Assembly: GCA_045591885.1 (NCBI GenBank) | Contig: JAZNTT010000081.1 | Coordinates: 1-39,630 of the forward strand | DNA from: Colimorpha_A sp045591885 | GTDB taxonomy: Bacteria; Bacillota; Clostridia; Oscillospirales; CAG-272 | Direction of reading: 5' to 3' | Length of the DNA stretch: 39,630 bases | In this document: piece by piece, positions 23,201 to 29,871 of the stretch | How positions within the stretch are numbered: position 1 is the stretch's first letter | How the letters are laid out: every line of letters begins with the position of its first letter | Notes under the pieces: model-generated | The model's input: the letters and a program-made list of their open reading frames with translations, nothing else | Database searches by the model: none | Told to the model about the DNA's origin: nothing | Made by a program: the position numbers and the translations under genes

Positions 23201-23864
23201 ATCGGTATCCCACCCCTCGCAAAGTAACTATCATGTTACTGTAATCACGCAGGCTCTTTCGCAACAGCTTGATATGAGTATCAAGCGTTCTGTCGTCACC
23301 GTAAAAATCATATCCCCAGACCTCAGTTATGAGGCGTTCGCGTGAGAGAGCAACGTTCTTGTTTTTACACATATAAAATAGAAGCTCGTACTCTTTAGGT
23401 GATAAGTATATCCGCTCACCGTCGATTGAAACGGTTCGTGCAGAAAAGTCGATCTCAAGACCGCCGTGTCGGAAAGTATCCTTTTGTTCCTCTTTCTTTA
23501 CTGAATTGACACGCTTCATTATCGCATCTATACGAAGCATCAGTTCCTTACCCGAAAACGGCTTTACAACGTAATCGTCGGCGCCGTATCTGAAGCCGCT
23601 GATTTTATCGTATTCCTCGCCGCGGGCAGAGAGGATAAGTATCGGCGTATCTGTGAAGCCGCGAATGATCCTGCTCGCGGAAAAGCCGTCAAGCTCGGGC
23701 ATCATTACGTCCATAATGATTATGTCGTAGCGATTATTTTCGCACAGCCTTACTGCCTGTGCGCCGTTTTCCGCTTCTGTTACGTCGTGGCCCTCGTATT
23801 CGGCGTATTTTTTTATCAGCTTTCGTATTTGCATTTCATCGTCTACAACGAGTATATTGTACAT
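23187..23864 (-). CDS. OmpR/PhoB-family response regulator
   Basis: A 225-aa response regulator. The receiver domain (1-120) has acidic D8/D9, phospho-acceptor D52 (DVMMPELDG), T/S in LILSARG and K101 (VVKPFSG). The C-terminal winged helix (about 130-225) has the OmpR-type SPKEYELLFYMCKNKNVALSRERLITEVWGYDFYGDDRTLDTHIKLLRKSL signature, ending with GVGYRFD. It acts with the overlapping downstream histidine kinase. Its own promoter lies just downstream of htrA, and its target sites may include direct repeats before htrA. The partner signal is unknown. Confidence 0.95.
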   Translation of the reverse strand: MYNILVVDDEMQIRKLIKKYAEYEGHDVTEAENGAQAVRLCENNRYDIIIMDVMMPELDGFSASRIIRGFTDTPILILSARGEEYDKISGFRYGADDYVVKPFSGKELMLRIDAIMKRVNSVKKEEQKDTFRHGGLEIDFSARTVSIDGERIYLSPKEYELLFYMCKNKNVALSRERLITEVWGYDFYGDDRTLDTHIKLLRKSLRDYSNMIVTLRGVGYRFDTE

Positions 23865-23888
23865 AAACGATCCGTCCTTATAAAAATA

Positions 23889-23914
23889 GGGGAACAGTAA
23901 CGCTACCGTTCCCC
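23889..23914 (-). terminator. Hairpin between htrA and the response regulator (terminator or 5' stem-loop)
   Basis: On the minus strand the stem GGGGAACgGTA / TACtGTTCCCC with a 4-nt loop is followed by TATTTTTAT. For htrA transcripts it is a good terminator. For transcripts from the promoter at 23918-23946 it forms the very 5' end of the mRNA. Confidence 0.7.
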
Positions 23915-23917
23915 TTG

Positions 23918-23946
23918 ATTATACATTACATTCAGTAAAATTGCAA
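23918..23946 (-). promoter_or_regulatory. Promoter of the two-component operon
   Basis: On the minus strand, TTGCAA (23941-23946), a 17-nt spacer and TATAAT (23918-23923), placed between the htrA stop (23950) and its terminator hairpin. The spacer contains AATGTAATGT. Confidence 0.75.
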
Positions 23947-23949
23947 CCT

Positions 23950-25452
23950 TTAAGCCTTCTTCTCGGTCAATTTGAGATTGTAGTCGAATATTTTTACCTT
24001 GTTTCCAACGTATCTCGATACCGTTACGGTTACGGTCTGACCGACCTCAAACTCCTGAAGAAGCGCCTTTACGTCGGCAAGTGTCGCGATCTTGACACCG
24101 TCGATTGCGACGAGCAGGTCACCCTCCCGGAAGTCAGAGCTTTCAGCGGAAGCGATATATACGCCGTAATCGGAGAAGTATCTGTAATACTTGAACCAAT
24201 ATCTTATATCCTCTTCGGTCAGTACCTCAAATAGCTCAAAGCCAAGCTTGACTCTTCCCGAAACGTAGCCCTTTTCGATAAGGTCTGTCATTATTGCGAC
24301 CGCATCGGAAACGGGTATTGCAAAGCCGAGTCCCTCAACGTTTTCACCGACCGATTTTGCGTTAACTATACCTATAAGCTCGCCCTTTGCGTTGAAGAGA
24401 CCGCCGCCGGAGTTACCGGGGTTGATCTCGGCATTTGTCTGGAGGAGGTGATAGGTCGTACCGTCGATAATGATATCGCGGTCAAGAGCGCTTACGATTC
24501 CGTTCGTTACTGATCCGCCAAGCGTTCCGAGGGGGTTTCCTATTGCTACAACGGTCTCGCCTACCACAATTTCATCAAAGTTGCCCACGGTAGCAACGGG
24601 GAGTCCCTTTACGTTAAGCTTAATAACGCCGACGTCGCTTTCAGCATCGCATACGTAAGAATCTGCATCGTATACCGTTCCGTCCTTGAGCTTGACGGTT
24701 ATTTTTGCGGCACCATCGATTACGTGTGCACAGGTGAGAATGTAGCTTCCGCTTTCTGTCGAGGAAACAATAACACCGCTTCCTGCCCCCTCTGTGATAT
24801 ACTGACCGTAATATGCATCGGTCTCGACAGTTTCTGTTGTTACCTCAACAACAGTGTTTGCCGCGACTGAGGTAACGTATGCCGATACGCCCTTATCGGT
24901 TATCGGCGTAGTGTTTTCGTTCTTTGGAGCGTACTGAATGATAACCTCGCCCGGAGAGAAGAGCGTGAGGTTTCCGTTCTCGGGATCAAGATGCATTACT
25001 GCGCAAAGAAAAATGTTTCCAATGAAGGATATAACAAGCGCGATCGCAAGCATTCCGATCACAAAGCCCTTTGATGCGGGCTTCTTCTCGGGTTTTGGTG
25101 TCTGCGGTCTGTTATAAGGCGAATAGGTCGGCGCCTGAGACGCCTGCTGTCCGTAATAACCGGGATTTCCGTAGTAGCCGTTATAACCGCCATACTGCGG
25201 GCGCTGATAGCTGTATTGGTTATTCTGAGCGTACTGCGCGTTCTGTCTGTACTCGCCGTAGGGCGGGGTGTACTGCTGATTATAAGTGTTGCTCTGACCG
25301 GGCTGTTGAGCCTGTGCCGTATATCCCTGATTTGCGCCATGAGACGGTTCGGACTTTGGTTCTTCAGGCTGAGGAGCAGGCTCTTCGTTTACAGGAGCTT
25401 GCTCGTTCTTGAACTCTTTGTTTTCGGGATTCTGTTCGTAAGGATTGTTCAT
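23950..25452 (-). CDS. HtrA-like membrane-anchored S1C serine protease with PDZ domain
   Basis: A 500-aa trypsin-like protease of the HtrA/DegP family. An N-terminal cytoplasmic region of about 128 residues is low-complexity, rich in Gln, Asn, Tyr, Pro and Gly (YGGYNGYYGNPGYYG); then one membrane segment (130-152) and an external protease domain with catalytic H243 (TCAHVIDG), D273 (ESDVGVIKL) and S348 (NPGNSGGGLF). A C-terminal PDZ domain (about 400-495) follows. Such proteins degrade misfolded envelope proteins. AAGGAG lies before ATG 25452. It sits upstream of a two-component operon on the same strand, as in envelope-stress loci (htrA/CssRS in Bacillus). Confidence 0.94.
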   Translation of the reverse strand: MNNPYEQNPENKEFKNEQAPVNEEPAPQPEEPKSEPSHGANQGYTAQAQQPGQSNTYNQQYTPPYGEYRQNAQYAQNNQYSYQRPQYGGYNGYYGNPGYYGQQASQAPTYSPYNRPQTPKPEKKPASKGFVIGMLAIALVISFIGNIFLCAVMHLDPENGNLTLFSPGEVIIQYAPKNENTTPITDKGVSAYVTSVAANTVVEVTTETVETDAYYGQYITEGAGSGVIVSSTESGSYILTCAHVIDGAAKITVKLKDGTVYDADSYVCDAESDVGVIKLNVKGLPVATVGNFDEIVVGETVVAIGNPLGTLGGSVTNGIVSALDRDIIIDGTTYHLLQTNAEINPGNSGGGLFNAKGELIGIVNAKSVGENVEGLGFAIPVSDAVAIMTDLIEKGYVSGRVKLGFELFEVLTEEDIRYWFKYYRYFSDYGVYIASAESSDFREGDLLVAIDGVKIATLADVKALLQEFEVGQTVTVTVSRYVGNKVKIFDYNLKLTEKKA

Positions 25453-25482
25453 GATATTCTCCTTCTGTGTCTTTATGATTTG

Positions 25483-25488
25483 ATTATA
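25483..25488 (-). promoter_or_regulatory. -10 element of htrA
   Basis: On the minus strand TATAAT (25483-25488). At 17 nt upstream there is no good -35; instead two AATGTGA direct repeats (plus strand 25496-25502 and 25507-25513) occupy the spacer and -35 region. This fits an activator-dependent promoter. Confidence 0.55.
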
Positions 25489-25495
25489 AACTCCA

Positions 25496-25513
25496 AATGT
25501 GACAGTAATGTGA
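25496..25513. repeat. AATGTGA direct repeat, 11-bp period, in the htrA promoter
   Basis: AATGTGA at 25496-25502 and 25507-25513. The spacing and position match what OmpR-type regulators usually bind. A third copy (25548-25554) overlaps the -16/-10 region of the divergent SDR promoter, but there it may just be the common TGTGa extended -10. Confidence 0.5.
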
Positions 25514-25531
25514 TTATTTGAAGAAATTTTA

Positions 25532-25560
25532 TTGAAAAATGAGTGTTAATGTGATATAAT
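25532..25560 (+). promoter_or_regulatory. Promoter of the SDR gene
   Basis: TTGAAA (25532-25537), a 17-nt spacer and TATAAT (25555-25560), with TG one base before the -10. Confidence 0.85.
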
Positions 25561-25595
25561 GCCATCAAACACTTTAGCGGTCATAAGGAGTAACT

Positions 25596-26327
25596 ATGAA
25601 AACTGCGATAATTACGGGCGCATCGCGTGGAATCGGTCGCGCGACCGCAAGGCTTTTCGCTATGCGCGGATATAACACCGTTATTTGCTACAATAACTCA
25701 AAGGATGAGGCTGACGCTCTTTGTTGCGAGCTTAACGGGGAAGGGCTGAGCGCTCTCATATATAAGGTCGATGTGTCAAAACCGAATGAGATCAAAAAGC
25801 TATTTGCTGACGTATACACCCAATTTGGAAGCATCGACGTTCTTGTGAACAATGCAGGCGTTTGTTCTTACGGGCTTTTGACCGATATTACCGATGAAGA
25901 ATTTGAACGTGTTAACGGTATAAATTATAACGGAACCTTCTACTGCTCGCGTGAAGCAGTAAAATATATGCTTAAAGAGCATAAGGGAAGCATTGTGAAC
26001 GTTTCCTCTATGTGGGGTATCAGCGGTTCGTCCTGTGAGAGTGTTTACTCCGCTTCAAAGGCGGCTGTAATTGGCTTGACAAAGGCGCTTGCGAAGGAGC
26101 TCGGCCCGTCAGGTATAAGAGTAAACTGCGTTGCCCCCGGTGTAATTGCAACTGATATGAATTCCTGTCTCTGTAAAGAAACGGTCAGTGAACTTTCCGA
26201 TGCGACTCCTCTTTGCAGAATAGGAACGCCTGAAGAGGTTGGGGAAGTGATATTCTTCCTTGCTTCTGACAGTGCATCATTCGTAACCGGACAGATACTT
26301 TCGGTCGACGGAGGATTTGCTGTATAA
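25596..26327 (+). CDS. SDR-family oxidoreductase, FabG-like
   Basis: A 243-aa classical short-chain dehydrogenase. Seen: the cofactor motif TGASRGIG (7-14), NNAGV (85-89), the catalytic S138, Y151 and K155 (VYSASK), then LAKELGPSGIRVNCVAPGVIATDM and the C-terminal FLASDSASFVTGQILSVDGGF, which is the 3-oxoacyl-ACP reductase-like ending. FabG reduces 3-oxoacyl-ACP with NADPH in fatty acid synthesis, but many homologues act on other carbonyls, and no fab genes are near, so I leave the substrate open. It is monocistronic, with its own promoter and a terminator, and divergent from htrA. Confidence 0.9.
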   Translation: MKTAIITGASRGIGRATARLFAMRGYNTVICYNNSKDEADALCCELNGEGLSALIYKVDVSKPNEIKKLFADVYTQFGSIDVLVNNAGVCSYGLLTDITDEEFERVNGINYNGTFYCSREAVKYMLKEHKGSIVNVSSMWGISGSSCESVYSASKAAVIGLTKALAKELGPSGIRVNCVAPGVIATDMNSCLCKETVSELSDATPLCRIGTPEEVGEVIFFLASDSASFVTGQILSVDGGFAV

Positions 26328-26340
26328 AAATTTAATAATG

Positions 26341-26370
26341 AAAAAGGACTTCCTTATGGAAGTCCTTTTT
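26341..26370. terminator. Bidirectional terminator between SDR gene and tRNA-Lys
   Basis: A 13-bp stem (aaaaaggacttcc / ggaagtccttttt) with a 4-nt loop. It serves the SDR gene on the plus strand and tRNA-Lys on the minus strand; its last base is also the A of the encoded tRNA CCA. Confidence 0.9.
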
Positions 26371-26445
26371 GGTGCTCCTGCGGAGAGTCGAACTCCGGAC
26401 AACTTGATTAAAAGTCAAGTGCTCTACCAACTGAGCTACAGGGGC
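26370..26445 (-). tRNA. tRNA-Lys (anticodon TTT)
   Basis: A 76-nt tRNA with encoded CCA. A full cloverleaf can be folded: D arm GCTC...GAGC, anticodon arm CTTGA-CTTTTAA-TCAAG with TTT anticodon, a 5-nt variable loop, and T arm CGGAG-TTCGACT-CTCCG. The acceptor stem GCCCCTG / CAGGAGC has one mismatch (C3 with A70). It reads AAA/AAG lysine codons. It is preceded by a perfect promoter and followed by a terminator. Confidence 0.95.
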
Positions 26446-26463
26446 GTTTTCGGCACGAAAGAT

Positions 26464-26492
26464 ATTATAGCACAGTATTTCAACAATGTCAA
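26464..26492 (-). promoter_or_regulatory. Consensus promoter of tRNA-Lys
   Basis: On the minus strand, TTGACA (26487-26492), a 17-nt spacer and TATAAT (26464-26469); the tRNA 5' end is about 12 nt after the expected start site. Confidence 0.92.
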
Positions 26493-26500
26493 GAGTAAAA

Positions 26501-26541
26501 TCAAAAAAATAAAGAAAAACGCGGCTCAACGAGCCGCGTTA
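26501..26541 (-). terminator. Terminator of ftsZ (end of the dcw region)
   Basis: On the minus strand a 10-bp stem (aacgcggctc / gagccgcgtt) with a short loop is followed by TTTTCTTTATTTTTTT. It lies 11 nt after the ftsZ stop. Confidence 0.9.
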
Positions 26542-26551
26542 AATTCATTTA

Positions 26552-27673
26552 TCAGTTTCCTGCGTTTCTCTTCTTCTGAACGATATCCCAGAGAGCAAGG
26601 AAATCATCGTCGGGAACGGAGGGGTCGGCTGCCTCGCCGTTTTCCTCAGTTGCTTCCTCAGCCTTTTCTGCCTTGTTAGCGAATGCTGCCTTGGCAGTGG
26701 TCTTTGTCTCCTTCTTGGGAGCATCGAAGCCGGTAGCGACAACAGTTATGGTCATAGTGTCCTCAAGGCTGTCGTCGAACGCAACACCCCAGATGATCTC
26801 TGCATCGGGATGAGCTTCATCGGAGATGAGCTGAGAAGCGGTCTCGATCTCTTCGAGTCCGATGTCGGGAGAAGCGGTGATGCTGATAAGGATACCCTTA
26901 GCGCCTGCGATCGTAGTCTCGAGAAGGGGAGAGGAGATAGCAAGGCGGGGAGCCTCGGTAGCCTTGTCCTTACCGGAAGCGGTACCGATACCCATGTGAG
27001 CAGGTCCGCCGTCCTTCATAACGGTAGTAACGTCTGCGAAGTCGAGGTTGATGAATCCGTCAACGTTGATAAGCTCAGAAATGCTCTGTACACCGTGGCG
27101 GAGGATGTTATCAGCCTCGGAGAAAGCGTTTGCGAGAGTAATTCTGGTCTCGGAGATCTGCTTAAGGCGCTCGTTAGGAATGATGATAAGGGAGTCAACG
27201 CACTCACGGAGGCTCTCGATTCCGCTTTCAGCGGCTTCCATTCTCTTTCTTCCCTCGAATGCGAAGGGCTTGGTTACGATACCAACGGTAAGAATGCCCA
27301 TGTCACGAGCGATCTTAGCAACTACGGGAGCAGCGCCGGTTCCGGTTCCGCCGCCCATACCGGAGGTGATAAATACCATGTCAGCGCCCTTGATGGCGTT
27401 TGTGATCTCTTCCTGGCTCTCTTCAGCAGCTCTTGCACCGATATCAGGGTTAGCGCCTGCGCCATGTCCCTTAGTGATCTTGTCGCCGATAGTGATCTTT
27501 TTGCCTGCTGTAGAACGGCTGAGTGCCTGCTTATCGGTATTAACTGCGATAAACTCAACACCGCGAACGTTGCTTGAAATCATGCGGTTAACTGCGTTGT
27601 TTCCGCCGCCGCCGACACCTATTACCTTTATATTTACTAAATTTTCATTTTCTGCGTAGTTTTCGAATTCCAT
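26552..27673 (-). CDS. ftsZ: Cell division protein FtsZ
   Basis: A 373-aa tubulin homologue that forms the Z-ring. Seen: an N-terminal GTPase with GVGGGGNNAVNRM, the tubulin signature SGMGGGTGTGAAPV, PFAFEGRKR, the T7 loop NLDFADV with catalytic Asp, and the C-terminal domain ending at ATGFD (about 325). A 25-30-residue acidic/Ala-rich linker follows, then the tail DDDFLALWDIVQKKRNAGN. The usual FtsZ C-terminal peptide (near D-IP-x-FLR) is not recognisable; the tail has a hydrophobic core plus basic end instead. A GGAGG site lies 7 nt before ATG 27673. The gene has its own promoter downstream of ftsQ, and no ftsA precedes it. Confidence 0.97.
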   Translation of the reverse strand: MEFENYAENENLVNIKVIGVGGGGNNAVNRMISSNVRGVEFIAVNTDKQALSRSTAGKKITIGDKITKGHGAGANPDIGARAAEESQEEITNAIKGADMVFITSGMGGGTGTGAAPVVAKIARDMGILTVGIVTKPFAFEGRKRMEAAESGIESLRECVDSLIIIPNERLKQISETRITLANAFSEADNILRHGVQSISELINVDGFINLDFADVTTVMKDGGPAHMGIGTASGKDKATEAPRLAISSPLLETTIAGAKGILISITASPDIGLEEIETASQLISDEAHPDAEIIWGVAFDDSLEDTMTITVVATGFDAPKKETKTTAKAAFANKAEKAEEATEENGEAADPSVPDDDFLALWDIVQKKRNAGN

Positions 27674-27760
27674 GGTATGTATCCTCCAAATAAATCTTTT
27701 ATAATACTAATATTTTGCACTTTGCGACATTATTTCCGAAAAAATAGGTCACACAACAAT

Positions 27761-27789
27761 ATGATACTTCTTTTTAGACTTTGATGCAA
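27761..27789 (-). promoter_or_regulatory. Promoter of ftsZ
   Basis: On the minus strand, TTGCAT (27784-27789), a 17-nt spacer and TATCAT (27761-27766). The leader of about 80 nt ends with GGAGGAT before the start codon. Confidence 0.65.
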
Positions 27790-27842
27790 GAGGTTTTCAT
27801 AAAGTTTACTATTTGTTCATAATTTTTGTTTGCCCACAGCGT

Positions 27843-28703
27843 TTATCTGTATTCAAACGGGTCCTCTACGACTCTTGCCACTATCTGATTGACCTTTTCA
27901 ACGTTGATCGAGACGATCGCGTACTCATTATAGGTCTCTATAACCTTTTTGACGAATTTAATCTTCGTGTCGAGGTTGTCCATTGTACCAATATCTATCC
28001 TGTATTTACTTCCGTCTGTGTAAAGAACGAGATGATATCTGTCCGATGCGTCGATGCAATCGGTTTTTTTATAAATATCCTGTGTTTTAAGTTCAGTTAA
28101 AAATTCGATCAGATGATCGTAATTTGAATCCTTGTCAAATACGATTCTTTCGCCTTGAACCGCGCGTTCGACCTGAGGCAGCTTGAGATATATGACCGGC
28201 ATATCGAGAACCTGTATATCCTCGTATATATCGTGCTTTGATATAATTCTCAAATCTTCAGAGAGCAGGAAGTAATCGCCGTATATTTCAGCACAGTAGC
28301 TGGGGGCATCCTCCTTGACCTTAATAACAAGAGTCGAGGGAAGAACTCTCTTAAAGGTTACCTTACTGATATAAGGGTATTTCTTAATAATATTTTTTTC
28401 TGCTTTTTTTAAGTTAACACCGAAGAGGTTGTCCGATGGTGAAAAGCCGCACGCATCGAGTATCTGTTTTTCCGTATAACGGCTGTTTCCTCTTATCTCA
28501 ACCTTTTTCAGCCCGAAGAAAACTACGATACAAACGAGCGCAATGAGTGCCGTCAGAGCCGCTCCTGTCGCAACGTAGAAGATCTTTCTGCCGACCTCCT
28601 TGCGCTTATTTTTGGAGCGAAGCTTCAAAAAAGAGTCATTATTCACAAGCTCGGCGTTGCTTAGTTCTTCGTCGAAAAAGTATTGGCTTTCATTACTGTT
28701 CAC
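27843..28703 (-). CDS. ftsQ: Cell division protein FtsQ/DivIB
   Basis: A 286-aa single-pass divisome protein. Layout: a cytoplasmic N-terminus (1-40), a membrane segment (about 41-64), a POTRA domain (about 65-135: VEIRGNSRYTEKQILDACGFSPSDNLFGVNLKKAEKNIIKKYPYISKVTFKRVLPSTLVIKVKE), and the FtsQ/DivIB beta domain with VEERAV-like PQVERAVQGERI. It links FtsL and partners to the septal synthases. The start is GTG at 28703 with AAAGGAG 8 nt upstream. It follows murG by 46 nt and has its own promoter across the murG end. Confidence 0.92.
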   Translation of the reverse strand: MNSNESQYFFDEELSNAELVNNDSFLKLRSKNKRKEVGRKIFYVATGAALTALIALVCIVVFFGLKKVEIRGNSRYTEKQILDACGFSPSDNLFGVNLKKAEKNIIKKYPYISKVTFKRVLPSTLVIKVKEDAPSYCAEIYGDYFLLSEDLRIISKHDIYEDIQVLDMPVIYLKLPQVERAVQGERIVFDKDSNYDHLIEFLTELKTQDIYKKTDCIDASDRYHLVLYTDGSKYRIDIGTMDNLDTKIKFVKKVIETYNEYAIVSINVEKVNQIVARVVEDPFEYR

Positions 28704-28743
28704 TTTTATGACTCCTTTCTGAAAAAAATTGAGGGTGAGTGCT

Positions 28744-28772
28744 ATTATATCATATCTTTGCAGAATTTACAA
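28744..28772 (-). promoter_or_regulatory. Promoter of ftsQ, overlapping the murG 3' end
   Basis: On the minus strand, TTGTAA (28767-28772, within murG), a 17-nt spacer spanning the murG stop, and TATAAT (28744-28749) with TGa before it. Confidence 0.7.
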
Positions 28773-29871
28773 GTGCCAAAATTTCTTCGTATATTAGTTC
28801 ATTCGCGTTATTAATCGCGAACTTTCCGAAATTCTCGCCCATGTTGTGACGCTTTTCGCGGTCGTTGATAAGTTTATCGACTGTCTCAGCGAGCAGTCCG
28901 TCGGTGAGTTCGCTTTCCTCTATGAGACAGACAGCGTCAGCATCGGCAAGAACCTTTGCGTTCTTATATTGATGATTGTCAGTGACGTTTGGCGAGGGAA
29001 TGAGTATTGAGGGCTTTTTAAGATGTGCAAGCTCCGATATGGTCATTGCCCCTGCGCGGTTGATAACAAGATCAGCCGCCGCCAGACGGTCGGGCATATC
29101 GTATATGTAATCAACGAGAACCAGGTTTTCGTATTTATCAAGACCGAGGCGTTCAAATTCTGCCTTGGTTCTTTCGTAATTAATAACACCTGCTTGATGA
29201 AGATGGTGTATTTCGGGATGCTTAGACGAATATTCCGCCATAAGCTTGATGGCTTCGGAATTGATTCTTCCTGCACCGTTACTTCCGCCGCAGGTAAGCA
29301 GGGAATAGCGGTAACGGTTTTCAAAGCCCAGCTTTCTTCTTGCTTCTTCCTTTGTTATGTCCGAGAAACCTGATTTGAGCGGATTGCCAACATGCATTAT
29401 CTTCTTGCATTTTTTAATTTGTGAGGCGGTTGCCTCAAAGTTTGTAAACAAAACGTCTATATGAGGGGCAAGCATCTTTACGGCTACACCTGCAAGTGCA
29501 TTCGATTCATGCATTGCCGTCGGTATATGCATGCTTGCCGCGGCCTTTATCAGAGGCCACGAAACGTATCCTCCCGTTCCTATACAAACGTCGGGCTTAA
29601 ATTCTCTAATCAGCTTCTTTGCCTTGCCGACTGAGGTTGCGGTAAGATAGAGAGTCTTGAAATTGGACAGACATATCTTTCGTCTCAGACCCTGCATCTC
29701 GATATGGTATAGCTTGAAGCCCTCCTTCGGGACCAGTCTGTTTTCCATTCCTCTGCTCGTTCCGACGAATGCAATCTCAGCATCGGGCTGATGTTTAAGT
29801 ATCGTTTTTGCGATGGCAATAGCGGGATTGATATGACCGCCTGTGCCTCCTCCTGTCAGCATAACTTTCAT
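28750..29871 (-). CDS. murG: MurG, lipid II synthase (GlcNAc transferase)
   Basis: A 373-aa GT-B glycosyltransferase that adds GlcNAc from UDP-GlcNAc to lipid I at the inner face of the membrane. Seen: the N-terminal G-loop GGTGGHINPAIAIA (7-20), GTGGYVSWP with H..ESNA (MHESNALAG), a second G loop CGGSNGAGRIN, and the C-terminal UDP-GlcNAc site (NRAGAMTISELAHLKKPSILIPSP and the N.YKNAKVL region). Its ATG overlaps the ftsW stop by 4 nt (ATGA), so the two are translationally coupled. Complete and of normal length. Confidence 0.96.
   Translation of the reverse strand: MKVMLTGGGTGGHINPAIAIAKTILKHQPDAEIAFVGTSRGMENRLVPKEGFKLYHIEMQGLRRKICLSNFKTLYLTATSVGKAKKLIREFKPDVCIGTGGYVSWPLIKAAASMHIPTAMHESNALAGVAVKMLAPHIDVLFTNFEATASQIKKCKKIMHVGNPLKSGFSDITKEEARRKLGFENRYRYSLLTCGGSNGAGRINSEAIKLMAEYSSKHPEIHHLHQAGVINYERTKAEFERLGLDKYENLVLVDYIYDMPDRLAAADLVINRAGAMTISELAHLKKPSILIPSPNVTDNHQYKNAKVLADADAVCLIEESELTDGLLAETVDKLINDREKRHNMGENFGKFAINNANELIYEEILALVNSAKI

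Noticed and set aside
1042..25560. Shared TGTGATATAAT string before three genes as a regulon motif
   Set aside because: It matches the common extended -10 (TRTGn-TATAAT) of Gram-positive sigma-A promoters, so no special regulator is needed.
26810..27659. Long plus-strand ORFs opposite ftsZ
   Set aside because: Antisense shadows caused by codon bias in ftsZ; Ser/Val/Asp-rich translations without motifs.
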